The notes under the pieces: model-generated | Seen by the model: the letters and a program-made list of their open reading frames with translations, nothing else | The model's database searches: none | Told to the model about the DNA's origin: nothing | From: Larus michahellis | Taxonomy: Eukaryota; Chordata; Aves; Charadriiformes; Laridae | Assembly (NCBI RefSeq): GCF_964199755.1 | Contig: NC_133913.1 | Location: 6,364,201-6,428,200 of the forward strand | Reading direction: 5' to 3' | Length of the DNA stretch: 64,000 nt | Program-made: the position numbers and the translations under genes | In this document: positions 1-26,620 of the stretch, piece by piece | Numbering within the stretch: position 1 is the stretch's first letter | How the letters are laid out: each line of letters opens with the position of its first letter

Positions 1-124
1 GGGAAAAAACAGGATTATTAAGAAAAAAAAGCTATTTGCACAATGGATGCCCTGAGCTGAGCATGGCCACTCGTGAACAAACCTTTGGAGTTAAAGTAGT
101 TCTATGAAAATGAAGGACTGAAAG

Positions 125-693
125 GGACAGCAGGTCGAGGGAGGGGATTCTCCCCCTCTGCTCTGCTCTGGGGAGACCCCACCTGGAGTGCTGTGTCCAG
201 CTTTGGAGCCCCGACCACCGGCAGGACACGGAGCTGTTGGAGCGGGGCCGGAGGAGGCCCCGGAGATGCTGGGAGGGCTGGAGCCCCTCTGCTGTGGGGA
301 CAGGCTGAGAGAGCTGGGGGGGTTCAGCCTGGGGAAGAGAAGGCTCCGGGGAGACCTTCCAGCCCCTTCCAGTCCCTAAAGGGGCTCCAGGAAAGCTGGG
401 GAGGGACTCTGGATCAGGGAGGGGAGCTGTGGGACGAGGGGGAAGGGTTTTAAACTGAAAGAGGGGAGATTTAGGTTAGAGATTGGGAAGAAATTTTTCC
501 CTCTGAGGGCGGTGGGCCCCTGGCCCAGGTTGCCCAGAGAAGCTGTGGCTGCCCCATCCCTGGAGGGGTTCAAGGTCAGGCTGGACGGGGCTTGGAGCAA
601 CCTGGGCTGGTGGGAGGTGTCCCTGCCCAGGGCAGGGGGGTGGAATGAGATGATCTTTAAGGTCCCTTCCGAACCATTCTCTCATTCTGTGAA
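125..693 (+). mobile_element. CR1 LINE, 3' fragment (sense)
   Basis: This is the 3' end of a CR1 element in sense orientation. It holds the C-terminal end of the pol frame (the block around GLEPLCCG-RLRELGGFSL-KRRLRGD) and the 3' untranslated part ending in the typical GGTCCCTTCC tail with CATTCTGTGA. The 5' end is truncated. It lies upstream of the GOSR2 promoter. Confidence 0.85.
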
Positions 694-804
694 GTGGATG
701 CAGTTCAAATGACCAAAGCCAGATATCTTCGTTGACATCTTCACTGACCATCATGGGAATCTAAAATAACTACTTCACAGGGTCCACACCTGACAGACTC
801 ATGG

Positions 805-955
805 ACTGGTTTGGGTGGGAAGGGACCTTAAAGCCCACCCAGTGCCACCCCCTGCCCTGGGCAGGGACACCTCCCACCAGACCAGGTTGCTCCAAGCCGC
901 GTCCAACCTGGCCTTGAACCCCTCCAGGGATGGGGCAGCCACAGCTTCTCTGGCA
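805..955 (-). mobile_element. CR1 LINE, 3'-terminal fragment (antisense)
   Basis: About 150 bp of CR1 3' end in reverse orientation, beginning at its terminal tail (TGGTTTGGGTGGGAAGGGAC) and ending abruptly at the CACAGCTTCTCTGG position. It lies 450 bp upstream of the GOSR2 start codon. Confidence 0.85.
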
Positions 956-1163
956 GAGGCACCACATGGTTCAGGTCGGTTTGGGTGGGCTCCAAACACC
1001 CACACTGGGATGACCCCTCCCTCCCTCGAGCCCGGCGGAGCTGACCATGAGCGGACGCGGAGGCCAACCAGGGGGGAAAGAAGACAACTGCCGGCTTCTG
1101 GGGGTCAGACGGCGGGTAAAAGCACGGCACCCATTCCACAGGGCCCTGTGAGACCACATCCCC

Positions 1164-1214
1164 CCGCCCCACAGCGCCCCCCGCCCCACAGCGCCCCCCG
1201 CCCCACAGCGCCCC
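1164..1214. repeat. 17-bp tandem repeat, three copies, GOSR2 promoter
   Basis: Three head-to-tail copies of CCGCCCCACAGCGCCCC occupy the promoter about 190 bp upstream of the start codon. Each copy carries a GC-box-like core, so copy number could alter Sp/KLF binding. That effect is inference. Confidence 0.85.
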
Positions 1215-1399
1215 CCGCCGCCATCTTCTCCCCGCCCGCCGCGGGCTGTCCGGCAGCGCCCCCTGGCGGCCGCGCCGGGAGCTGCGGGCGGCGCAGGCGC
1301 CTGGAGGGCGGTGGTGGGCGTGTCCGCGGGCGGCGGAAGCGGAAGTCGGAGGGGCCGGAAGTGAAGGGCGGCGACGTGGGCGGCGGAGCGGCCGCCGCG

Positions 1400-15460
<14,061 letters not shown>

Positions 15461-18420
15461 GCTACCGAACTCTTGCTGGAGGAGGTCGCCGTTTGGAGCA
15501 AGATGGACTGTCCTCCACAGTGTCCTTTCCTCTGAGCGCCGCTTTGGCTGAGCCCCTCCTGTCAACTTCAGAGTTTACAAATCCCACTCGGACATACAGC
15601 ACGTGGAAAGCACGTCGGGAAGCACATTTTTCTGGGGGCGCTGAAGGGCCCTCTGAAAATATCCCTGGCCTTTACTGCTCTCACCTGATTGTCTGCAAGG
15701 TTAACGATCCGCTTAAAAAGGAAGCAGAAGTGAAATTTGTGCCCAGCTGTATTGCGAGGTAGCAGCGGCCTTTTGGGTGGGCAGGGATGAGGGGATGTAG
15801 CGAGCCTTTCCTGCGCCTGCTGGAGGTGGCCCCGGTCGCTGGATTTTGCAATGGAAGAATGCCACCAAGGAGAATTTCCCGTTGTGGGCACGCTCCTGCG
15901 GAATAAGTGCGCAAAAAGAGGCGGGAAGTGAAGGTATTCCCATCTGCAAACCCACCGCGTCGCTTGGTGGGAGAAGGATTTGTGGGGAAGGGTCTGAAAG
16001 CGCGGTTACAACCTCAGCCAACTTTTATGTTTACGCGTACAGTATTAACCAGCACAAACCTTCCCGGTTTAGGCTGAAACGCATCTCGGCTTACCCAAGG
16101 TATGTTTTGATACCTTTTTATGCCCCGCTGCTTCCCAGTGGAAGCTGAACGCTGCGTGCTCCCGCCTGCTCTCGCTCTGAGGCATGTCAGGGCTGCGTCG
16201 TCTCGCCGTGCTGCCCGCCAGATCCGGCCTCCCGCAGCTGTAAGACACATTTTTCAGCGCTGGTGCGCATCACGTTTTGGTGGGTTGTATTGTTCGCTTT
16301 CTGAGGCGGTTGGTTGGGGTTTTGTGCTCTGTAGCTGGCGTTTGTTGTGAATTGATGAAGGGGGCCAGTCCTCCCGGCGCTCAGACTCGGGTTTGCGGGG
16401 TTTGTGTTCCTGGAAGCGGGACAGGCTCTCGGCTGCGCTTTGCGTTCAGGGTAACGGCGGGATGGGGGCAACAGACCTTTCCCCCGAAACCCGCTGTCGT
16501 CAGAAGAGTTTCCTGAAGTGGCGTGCCGTGGGACGGCAGACATCCCTCGTCCCTGGGAAGGGTGTTCTTTGCGTTATCGTTTGTACCTGCAAAATGGCTG
16601 CGGAAGACATTCTCATACCTGTTGCCTCACGGAGATGACAGCCGGCGCAGACGGATCTCCTTGGCTGCAGACACCAATCCACGGTTATGAAATGCCTCAT
16701 CATTTAAATATGGTACTTCTCTCCCCGCGGACCGCCACAGGATTTTGGGCGTCATCCACTTCCATCAGTGGTCAGACGCGTTCCCATCCCGATGCGTGTG
16801 GAGCATTTCCAGAGGTCTGACGGTGGCCCAGAAGTGCCACATTCAGAGGATGGGGCACAATGCTGGAAATTCTTTTATTTTCTTTTCTTTTTTTTCTTCT
16901 GTCTGGAATGGTTGTGGGTCTTTGGTAACAGGTTACAAGTTCTGCATCCTCTTTGCTGCAATCAGCTCTGCTTTGATGATTACGTAGCCTGTTGCAAACT
17001 TGGAGAAATGGTATTAATAACTGTAAATAAAAATAAATGGATTTCGGTTAATATGGGCAAGTGAAAGGGGCTTTAGCCGTGCTCATTTACAGTCGCGTGA
17101 CTAAAGCGTTGACTGGCCTGTGTGCCATGGCCTGGCTTTAAAGCCCAGATGAGAGTACCCCGTTTGACCAGCTGCCACAGGCCAGTCGGCTTCTTACTGG
17201 GAGCCCGGGGCAAGGGAAGGGCCAGCAGCGCCTGCAGGAGGGGCGGCCGATGCGCCATCAGCGCCCGGATAATCCTGTCGGATGGTTCAGCAGAAGACAG
17301 CAGGGAATCCTCCATGCCCGTCGGGTGCCCCGTGTCCTGCCCGCCTCCTGGCTGGCTGTTCCCGTGCTTCTCTGCGTGTTTGATGCTTCTCGAGTGATTT
17401 GTGCTCGTCGCGTTCCACGGCCGAGGAAACCCAGCAGCCGGCCAAGCACGGAATCGGTTTTCATTGGAGCCTGGGGGACTTGAGAATTAAAAGGAAAAGA
17501 GGAAGTCTGCAGTGGGAGATCATCTGTCTTACTGTATCTTTAATCTAAATTTACCTTAAATTTATTTTAAATGTGAAATCTGATAGGTTCAGCATACTAC
17601 GGGCTTGTGAGACCGTCGTCTGTGAGAACAGTTGGGCACCGTGTAAGGGATCCCCAGCAAATCTCCTTCTGTTCTGATAAACCGGGCCAGTTCCACCTTG
17701 ATTTTATAAGGTTAGGGTTTAGCGCTTAGAGGATGGCATTTGATGGTGTCTGAAGTTTATTTAGTTGCGACCTGGCGTAGCAGGATTTCTCTTACACCAA
17801 GGTGGGACTCCAGCCAACTTGTTTTCCTTCTTTGGCTTGCGGCAGGAGCCATAAAATAATCAGAACTGGATTTTTTTTTTTTCCTGTTTTTGAGACTAGC
17901 TTGGCATTTTCATGCCTGTTTCTCTGTTCATTGATTTTGCCTTTTTAGGGTCTCCTTGTCCTTCTGTAGGCTGATGTCCTTTTTGTAAGCAAAGTGTCCT
18001 TGCTGCTCGCCGTGTCTGAAGGCCTGATGTAGGCCCTGAAGGAGCCACTTCGGTAACTGGATTTGATAATGTGCAACTTCAAATTCGTACTACATGTGAT
18101 GTCCAGAATCATTTATAAGAGTGTCTGTGCTGTCTCGGTGTAAAACCCTGGAAGCCTCGGTCATTCCAGCGTGCCACAGTAAGAGCACGGGGTCCAGGGT
18201 CCTGCTGACGTGAAATGGGACGGAGCTGGAACGCTGGTGCTCCACACGCTGCTGCTGCAGCTCTGAAGTTCCTTGTCTTACGAAAGACGGTATTTCCTTC
18301 AACAGAGCTGTTCCGCTTCCCAGCTTCTGGGGCAGAGCAAGCGTTCCAGCTGGTGGGTGAACTGCTCTCTGACAGGAGGACACTGTGGAAACTAACTTGC
18401 CTCTGGAAAAAAAACTTTTT
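15461..18420 (+). other. GOSR2 3' UTR and downstream flank
   Basis: I find no convincing coding exon here. The first ~1.6 kb is probably GOSR2 3' UTR, ending at the AATAAA pair near 17030. The remainder has T-rich runs but no element I recognise. Confidence 0.5.
17026..17037 (+). terminator. Poly(A) signals, probable GOSR2 3' end
   Basis: Two AATAAA hexamers (17026-17031 and 17032-17037) lie about 1.57 kb after the GOSR2 stop codon and are the first strong signals downstream. A longer transcript could use the signal at 18479-18484. Confidence 0.5.
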
Positions 18421-18511
18421 ACCAGTATTTTATACCTAAAGGGGCAAGGGTGGGACATGATGTGATTCATGTCATGTGAATAAAGATTTTTTTTCAATCA
18501 AAACGAAGTTG
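18421..18511 (+). repeat. Direct repeat copy 1, with AATAAA
   Basis: About 90 bp running from ACCAGTATTTT through GGGGCAAGGGTGGGACATGA to an AATAAA at 18479-18484, followed by a T run. It is repeated with few changes at 19833-19928, 1.41 kb downstream in the same orientation. Confidence 0.85.
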
Positions 18512-18704
18512 GTTACTTTGACTTAACATGTAACGTGCCCAAATACTTAAACGACTGGACAAATTCCAGTATTTTAAATCTTGATGCACATGAAGCAGAA
18601 GGCTGGTTCGGCCAAATGGGGCACCTCTGCCGGAGCTCAGCTGTGAAAGGAAGTTCCCTGAAAGTGAAGCTGTGGTGGGCTACCATGACCAATCCCAGAC
18701 TGGC

Positions 18705-19297
18705 CAGGGTGGGAAGGGCCCTCTGGAGATCATCCCCTCCAACCCCCGGCCAGAGCAGGGTCACCCAGAGCAGGTGGCACAGGAACGCGGCCAGGCGGGG
18801 TTGGAATGTCTCCAGAGACGGAGACTCCCCCACCTCTCTGGGCAGCCTGTGCCAGGGCTCTGCCACCCTCACAGCAAAGAAGTTCCTCCTCCTGTTGAGA
18901 TGGAACTTCCCATGGGCAAGTTTGTGCCCGTTACCCCTTGTCCTGTCCCCGGGCACCACTGAGAAGAGCCTGGCCCCATCCTCCTGACACCCCCCCTTTC
19001 AGTATTTATCAGCGTTGATAAGATCCCCCCTCAGCCGTCTTTTTTCCAGAGTGAAGAGACCCAAATCCCTCAGCCTTTCTTCATCAGAGAGGTGTTCCAG
19101 TCCCCTCAGCATCTCGGTGGCCCTTTGCTGTCCCCTCTCCAGCAGTTCCCTGTCCTTCTGGAACCGGGGAGCCCAGCACTGGCCCCAGAGCTCCAGCCGT
19201 GGCCTCCCCAGGGCAGAGCAGAGGGGGAGGACGAACCTCCCTCCACCTGCTGGCCACGCTCTTCGATGCCCCCCAGGATGCCATCGGCCTTCTTGGA
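18705..19297 (-). mobile_element. CR1 LINE, 3' fragment (antisense)
   Basis: Reverse-orientation CR1 3' end of about 590 bp with recognisable C-terminal pol remnants ([19 protein letters not shown]). It sits between the two copies of the direct repeat at 18421 and 19833. Confidence 0.85.
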
Positions 19298-19832
19298 GTG
19301 GACAGATGTTACTCAAAGCCAAAGCCCAGCTGACATTGAAACCAGTGCGGGATAAGAAGGGCTTGTATAAAGGCACTGGTAGCAAAAGGAACCAAAGCCA
19401 CCAGCCTGAGGCAAGGGGACGCCACAGGAGGCAGGTGGGTGATAGCGGCTCCCGGTGCCCACCAGGAAGGTGGATGGTGGCAGATGCCCCCTGGCAGGGG
19501 GAAGCAGGGCCGGCAGGGAGCGGGCTGGCTCTGGAGGCTTCTGTGAAGCCGGGAGCACGGAGCCAGATGGAAACACAGGGAGGAGAAACCAGGAAGGTCC
19601 CGCACATGGAGGGAGAGGGCGCAGTAGAAACCACGGCTGGGGGGGATGGTGGATTTTCCTCCCAGTCACTGAGACTGGATGGAGCCGGGGAGGGCTCTGC
19701 AGAGGAGGGCACCAGCAGGGAGAGGGTCACGGGGACGCTCTGGAGCAGCCCCGTCTGCACCTTGCAGTAGGAAGCGGGTCCCACCGCTCCGTGGGGTGGG
19801 AAGGTCTGGGCCAGTGTCTGCGCTGGCTCTGG

Positions 19833-19928
19833 ACCAGTATTTTGTACATAAAGGGGCAAGGGTGGGACATGATGTGATTCATGTGATGTGAATAAAGATT
19901 TTTTTTTTTTTGTAATCAAAATGAAGTT
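19833..19928 (+). repeat. Direct repeat copy 2, with AATAAA
   Basis: Second copy of the repeat at 18421-18511, including the AATAAA (19891-19896) and a longer T run. It differs by scattered substitutions and T-run length. Confidence 0.85.
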
Positions 19929-20765
19929 TGTTTTTTGTTTTGCTCCCAGTGATGGCTCGCACTGGTGAGACTGGTGGTGACAGGCTTGTGCGGCCCTGGA
20001 AGTGGCAGTGGCTCGGCAGGGAGGTGGGAATGGTGGCGGAACAGGCGTGTGGGGGGAGCAGAGCTCTGCTGTGGGGAGGACACGCAGGACCTCAGCGTGC
20101 TCTGCCCGCGCTGGGAGAGGGGCCAGACCTCCCCCCCTCCTGCCCTGACGCCGGTGACGGTGGGGGGGGCCTGGCGTCCCTGTGTCCTGCGCAGCCTTCC
20201 TGCTGGGTTCTAGTGAAGGACAGCGAAGGAAAAACTTGGGAGGGCAAAATGTGTCTGTTGAGAAAGAGGTCGTGGATATAAAACGTGAGATCAGATCGGT
20301 TGGGGAATCAGGTTAGGGGTTAGATTCTCTTTCTCTTGCAATTGTGCTTTGCTCTGCAGTAAGTCGTGTTGCCCACAGCTACGAACCACTTAGGAGACGC
20401 GGTGCAGTCCCGGTTTCAGCAGTTAAAAGCCGAGTGCGGCGTGGCTGACGTAGATGCAGATTGGAGGGGGAGATAATGACTAATGAGCCATTCTGGTTGG
20501 GTGGGACAGAATGAAGTTAGAAGGGAGATGGCACAGATACAAGTACTAAAGGATGCTTATACTTGTCTAGAGACCAAAGCGTAGTACGTATGCCTATATT
20601 ATGTGCAGTTTCCAGATCTTAACCCTATAATGCACGATTGCAACCTGTATTGAGCATCAACCCCTCCTTTAGAGTAAAGCAAACCAGTGGTAACACTCCC
20701 CCTGCCCGCAGACAGTAGCACAATCCACTGCCTCAACTGTAGAAGAAAAACCTCTTCCAGTCCAA
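19929..20765. other. Intergenic, nothing recognised
   Basis: Short reading frames only. No splice-consistent exons, known repeats or RNA genes were seen. Confidence 0.4.
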
Positions 20766-20767
20766 CG

Positions 20768-20838
20768 GCGACGGCAGGGACTCGATGATCTGAAAGGTCC
20801 CTTCCAACCCAGGCGATTCTATGATTTTATGATTCTGT
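20768..20838 (+). mobile_element. CR1 LINE, extreme 3' tip
   Basis: About 70 bp of the CR1 terminus (GACTCGATGATCTGAAAGGTCCCTTCC, then GATTCTATGATTTTATGATTC) in sense orientation. Confidence 0.75.
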
Positions 20839-21576
20839 GCGTTGTGTTTTCACGTTAGCACCGTGCAAATATAACAATTCCGGCCGTCGCTCTGCAGAGG
20901 GTGCTCCTGCCTCGCTCTTTTGTCTTCCCCAGGGGCTGCGGCCCAACCCAGCACCAGCCCCCACGGTGTGGGGTGGAATTTTGGCAGCAAACTGCCTTCT
21001 TCCTCCCCAGGCCATCACTTGGCTCTTATTCTATCGCTCTTGGTTCTCTTTGCGCCTTGATTTAGGGGAGGTAAAAAGCTTAGAGCAAAAAGGCGGGGAA
21101 TAAAACAGCAACTGTGGACCAGAGAAGAACAGTAAGTGACAGCAACATTCTGGAAATGGGCTGTAGAGGTGACAACCCAGCTGGGCCTCAGGTGACACCA
21201 GACTCACAAAATACGAGCAGGTGTATTGTCCGAGACGTGGGCTGTGCTGGACACAGCCAGGGGGTGCTGCTGCCCCTGGCCATCGGGGCATCTCCAGGGT
21301 CACCAGGCCGGCCAGCGGCGGGTGGGAAGAGCCCTGTGGAATTCCTCCGGGACCTTGCAGAGCCTGGGTTCCCGCCTGGTTCGGTGACAGGGCTCTGGGA
21401 TGAATGTACAAGTGCCTGCCTGCCTCCGGAGCCCATGGCAGAGGCCAGCTGGGAGCAGTAGGCACAGCTGCCTGCGCAGGTGACATCAGGGATCCCAGTG
21501 GCTCTGGGCAGCGTTCCCAGGACAGGGACATCACAGCAGCAAGGATGGGACGCGGCCACAGTCCTCCCCACGCTGA

Positions 21577-22008
21577 CCTGGGCTGGAGCCCCTCTGCTGT
21601 GGGCACAGGCTGAGAGAGCTGGGGGGGTTCAGTCTGGAGAAGAGAAGGCTCCGGGGAGACCTCAGAGCCACTTCCAGTCCCTAAAGGGGCTCCAGGAAAG
21701 CTGGGGAGGGACTCTGGATCAGGGAGGGGAGCCATGGGACGAGGGGGAAGGGTTTTAGACTGGAAGAGGGGAGACTGAGATGAGATCTGAGGAAGAAATC
21801 CTTTGCTGTGAGGGCGGTGAGCCCCTGGCCCAGGTTGCCCAGAGAAGCTGTGGCTGCCCCATCCCTGGAGGGGTTCAAGGCCAGGTTGGACGGGGCTTGG
21901 AGCAACCTGGGCTGGTGGGGGATGTCCCTGCCCAGGGCAGGGGGTGGCACTGGGTGGTCTCTAAGGTCCCTTCCAACACAAACAATTGCGTAAGTCTATG
22001 ATTCTATG
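21577..22008 (+). mobile_element. CR1 LINE, 3' fragment (sense)
   Basis: Sense CR1 3' end of about 430 bp, from the CTGGAGCCCCTCTGCTGTGG position through the pol C-terminus to the ATGATTCTATGA tail. It is 5'-truncated and from the same subfamily as 125-693. Confidence 0.88.
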
Positions 22009-23645
22009 ACCTGTGCACTCCGGGGACTGGGAAGAGCTGCCAGGAGGCACCCAGCCATCGGCAGGGCCGGCAGCTCCACGCAGGAAGGTCCTTCCTGGAC
22101 ACTGGATCGGAGAGGAATGGGCTGTTTCCCTCTCCCTGCTCTGGAATGTGCGTGTCAGAGCTGCGGACGGAGACCCTTTGGCTGACGCTAGGAACGAAAC
22201 ATGCTGAGCTCCGCAGCGGCATGAGCAGCCCTGGCAGCCGCTGCCTCCATTTCCAGCCTACGGCTGAGCGAGCGCTTGTAAATGAGCTCCCAGCGTTTGG
22301 GCTTATGAGTTATAACCTACAACAAAAGCCAGGAAAGGGGAAATGACTTCTTAAATGTGGTTTGGTTGTAAAGCGGAGACGTGGGGCCAGAGCCTGATCT
22401 GCCAGAAAAAGGAGACTTTGTGCCGCCTTCAGCAACCCCGGGCAGTCTCGCCTGCTGGGACCTGACGCTCAGCAGCGGGAGGTCGTTCCCTGGGGAGTTA
22501 ATGGCCACACGCAACTAACGAGCGAGCGCAGCTGAGGCTGAACCGCTGCGGCAAAGCCAGGGGAATACCCACAGCACAAAGGCCGTCGACTCTGGAGAGA
22601 GTCCTTGCGCAGCCTGGTCCCCACCACCCCCCAGCTCCCCTCCAGCCTTCCCGACCGCAGACAAAGGAGCCGGACACCGAACTCCAAAGGCAAAATGATG
22701 CCAGGAGCTTGTTCACCTTCCAGAACGAGGGAAGTCTGGTATTTTTGCAGTTGGTGTTTCCTTGCCCCACCGGGTAGATCCCTCTCTCTCTCCCCCCTCC
22801 AGCACTTTCTGTTTGCTTGTAAACACCCCCATGATGGGAAGTCTTCCTTATCCCCTCTCTTTCTCCCACCCTCTTCCCTTTGGCATGGCCAATACAGTTC
22901 AGGACACTGTATTTACGTGTGATGATCAGGTTATCGAATGAATAAACAGGATTTAACGAATCAGAGTCAAAGCTGCTTATTTGCAGGAACAAGGATCCCT
23001 ACCCCCTTTGAGAGGGGGGACACTGGGCAGTGAGTATCCTGGATATCCGCTGGGAATAAAGGCAACTACCCCAAATCCCCACCAGCTGAAGCCGGACAGG
23101 AGAGAGAGGAGTCTGAACTGCCGGGGCCGGGGGGACACACAGGAGAGCTGCGTCCTGCAGGGCCGTGCCACCGCACGGGAACCACCGACACGCTGCAGCC
23201 GCCAGCGTGCTGCTGGGGGATTAGGGGCACCCCGTGTTCATCTCCGGATCACCGGGAAAGCGGAGGGGAACAGAAGGAGGAAGGGGTGCCAGCAGCTGCG
23301 GCCAGAGGGTTTCATGGCCCGTGGAGTCGGCGACAAAGGGCTGAGTGCAGGAAGGGCAGCCTGTAAGAGCCCAAGTCATCTTGACCCTGACAAGATTCAC
23401 GGCAGAAGGTGGAGCTCCCCTTTCCTCCCCCAACACAGCGACGTGAAAAATCAACAGATCCGTGTGCAGGCTTTGCTTTGGCAGTGCAAGTGGGGAGGAA
23501 AAGGGCTTATCCCTCCCTCAGTGCTCTGGAACTGGTGGGGGTCTTCCCCACAGGGAAGGCTGGGGAAAGGACATCTTCCCTGTGCCAGCGGCCTGCAGCG
23601 CTGCTGAGGGAAAAGCATGTGCTGCGTCCTGCAGATGAGAATCAC
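22009..23645. other. Intergenic, nothing recognised
   Basis: No supported exon. A GAATAAACAGG near 22936 resembles a poly(A) signal but has no gene attached. The 208-aa open frame at 22981-23607 is low-complexity and unlike any family I know. Confidence 0.4.
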
Positions 23646-23647
23646 AC

Positions 23648-24328
23648 ACTGGTTTGGGTGGGAAGGGACCTTAAAGCCCACCCAGTGCCACCCCCTGCCC
23701 TGGGCAGGGACACCTCCCACCAGCCCAGGTTGCTCCAAGCCCCGTCCAACCTGGCCTTGAACCCCTCCAGGGATGGGGCAGCCACAGCTTCTCTGGGCAA
23801 CCTGGGCCAGGGGCTCACCACCCTCACAGCAGAGAATTTCTTCCTCAGATCTCATCCAAATCTCCCCTCTTTCAGTTTAAAACCCTTCCCCCTCGTCCCA
23901 TGGCTCCCCTCCCTGATCCAGAGTCCTTCCCCAGCTTTCCTGGAGCCCCTTTAGGGACTGGAAGGGGCTCCAAGGTCTCCCCGGAGCCTTCTCTTCTCCA
24001 GGCTGAACCCCCCCAGCTCTCTCAGCCTGTCCTCACAGCAGAGGGGCTCCAGCCCTCCCAGCATCTCCGGGGCCTCCTCTGGCCCCGCTCCAACAGCTCC
24101 ATGTCCTTTCAGTGCTGAGGACTCCAAAGCTGGACACAGCACTCCAGGTGGGGTCTCCCCCGAGGGGAGCAGAGGGGCAGAATCCCCCCCTCGCCCTGCT
24201 GCCCACGCTTCTTTTGATGTGGCCCAGGATGCGAGTGGCTTTCTGGGCTGCCAGCGCACGTTGCTGGCTCATGTTGAGCTCCTCATCCACCAACACCCCC
24301 AACTCCTTTTCCTCTGCTCTCAATCCAG
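23648..24328 (-). mobile_element. CR1 LINE, 3' fragment (antisense, ~680 bp)
   Basis: A longer CR1 3' piece in reverse orientation. It runs from the terminal tail at 23648 up to the pol block read as [17 protein letters not shown] on the minus strand. It has several frame breaks. Confidence 0.88.
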
Positions 24329-26060
24329 AACAGCAGGGAAGTAGCAGAAGGCCCTGCTCACGGTGTCCCCGCTCCAGCTGACGGCCAAGCGGAGAGGAGC
24401 TCTCGACCACCCCACCAAGGTGTGGAGGAGGGCCTGTGCACCTCGCTCTGCTCCAGCCCCAGTGGGGCACAGCACTAGCATGGGGGTGTCCGGCAGCGAG
24501 AGAACATCTGTGCAGAACCGTGCAGCGACCCACGGGGACAAAGCGGAGCTCTAGGTGTCTGTGGGTCTGGGAGCTGCACCAACCGCATGGGTGCACCTCA
24601 CCGCCGAGCGGAGCTGCTGCACCTCTGGCAGGTGCAAGTCAGGGGTGGGGAGACCCATCAGACACCACCCAGGGCTGCGGGCACCCAGCAAAACAACAAG
24701 CAACTCCAGTGCGTCCAGGCTGCCCAACGCAGAGGAATCTGTGCCTAAAGGTACACGCTGCCTCCTCTCCTCCCTCCTGAGTCAACAGTGACAACTGCAG
24801 ACACAACCATTTCTAGCCCAAATTTCCACAGGCGTTTCTGGTCAGACTGGTCCCATTGCCACAGAGCTGGTAGCTCAGAAATGGCCCAGCAGGCAGGGTG
24901 CACCCACGGGAGAGCTCACAGTCAGCACAGGCGCCGCTGAGCCGCCAAGAAACTCAGGCTGGGGGAAAAGTCACCCAGGCGTGCGCCCAGAAGCCCTCCC
25001 CGGCAGGCCAAAAGGGGCTGGTGTTACCCCACATCCCATCAATTCTCCCGGCAAGGGACACATCCCGTCTCTAGGGAAGGGGCTGAAGGCTCCAGCACTG
25101 CCCAGCACGAGAGACAGCCGATTTACCACAGGAATACATCGCTGTCACTGCAGCGATAGTCACATGAAAGTCCTCGCTCTGCCACCTTGGGGTAGGTGCC
25201 ATCTGACACACCTGTTGAAACATTCCTTGTCTTGTGGTAAACGCAAAACAATCAGAGCGCACTTCATCCCAGCAGCCCGATGACAGACGATACTGGGATT
25301 TCAAACAGTCGTGACGCTGGAGGAGGGTCACCTTTGTGTTTTACATCCTTACAGCCTGCTAGTCCTGCATTCCCAAATCACTGCAGGGAACAGTAAAATT
25401 ATGGGTTTCCTGCTTTTTACAGACGGCGGCATGTGCGGGACGTGCTGGAGGAAGCTGCCCAGAAGGATTTCAGATCCGAGAGGTCTGTCATGTGTCAGCT
25501 GCACCTACCCTACCAGACAAACCCACTCCTTGTGGTCCTTAAGCCCCGATTATTGTGGCCAGGGGATGTTTGGAATTCACAGCCATGACCTTCCAAGCCC
25601 TTTCCAGGAAGGCAGGGCTGTTGGAGAACAGTGCTCTCCCCAGGGCTGGGGACCGGGATAACGTGCCTCCTGGGAGTAGGAGCACCCGAAGCTCACCTCT
25701 GCAGCGCAGACAAGCGCTGAGATCCAACAAAAAGCAGGCAGTTACTGCACTAAGCGCTGCCAGTCTTCCACCCACTGGCAATTAAACGAGCTTAGGATAA
25801 TGGGGCCCCAATTATGGCATCTATCTGTAAAATTATAATGCTCTGGCCCACAAATCCTTCAAGCAAGCTACTGCAGGCAAACCACAACCAATCGAACAGC
25901 CGACATCTGTCACCACTTCCATTCAAAGTGACCAAAAAAAAAAAAAAAAAAATCAAATGCAGGTTGCGTGGAGGGCTTACTGTGTAAGCATTTACTTACT
26001 CAACAGAACAAGCGCGTAACAAATCACTGCAGGTGTCTCTTAGAAATATAAAATGTGTCC
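24329..26060. other. Intergenic, nothing recognised
   Basis: Short reading frames only, plus a run of about 19 A near 25,933. It lies downstream of the GTSF1-like gene on the minus strand. Confidence 0.4.
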
Positions 26061-26078
26061 AAGAGTATTCACAACCTT

Positions 26079-26084
26079 TTTATT
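26079..26084 (-). terminator. Candidate poly(A) signal of the GTSF1-like gene
   Basis: TTTATT on the plus strand reads AATAAA on the minus strand, about 540 bp after the proposed stop codon. It is AT-rich, as expected for a 3' UTR end. No closer strong signal was preferred. Confidence 0.45.
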
Positions 26085-26620
26085 CTACATTGCCAACAAG
26101 AACCTTGACAGAACTGAACTTTAAAATAATCATCATTTTACATCGGTAGCAATACAAATGGTGAAAATTCAGTATTTGGAGGAACATTCTTTTCAAAATG
26201 TGAAAAGCATTAATTTCTTCCCAGACAAAATACCACGTCTGGTTTCTTAACTCTTTGTCTTTCTATATTTAGATCCCATTTTGTACTTTGCACCCATTTT
26301 TAGAAATATACTTCTTAATCCAAACAGTTACACCATCCTAAATATGTATTTTTAGTGATTTAAACCTGCAACCCCACGCTCCCCTCCCCCCTAACAAACA
26401 CCAGTAACATTAATGTTTTAAGTGTTAGAAAACTACAAAGCCCTAATGGAAACCAGACAAGTGCTTAAGTGCACTCCTTAAACTTCACCTGTTTGGTACT
26501 GTGTGAATTGTAAGGAATTCACAGAGGATTCTCCATTATCGTATGACTCGAAGCACCACGCACCCACGTGACAGAGTTAAGGCTTAAAGCTTGAAGCCGC
26601 AAAGGCACGATGGGGATGCT

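Noticed and set aside
18999-19919. 306-aa minus-strand frame at 18999-19919 and 251-aa plus-strand frame at 19015-19770
   Set aside because: Both run through a CR1 3' fragment into GC-rich spacer, with no known domain and no splice support.
22981-23607. 208-aa plus-strand open frame in the GOSR2-GTSF1 interval
   Set aside because: Low-complexity composition, no recognised motif, no promoter or splice context; likely chance.
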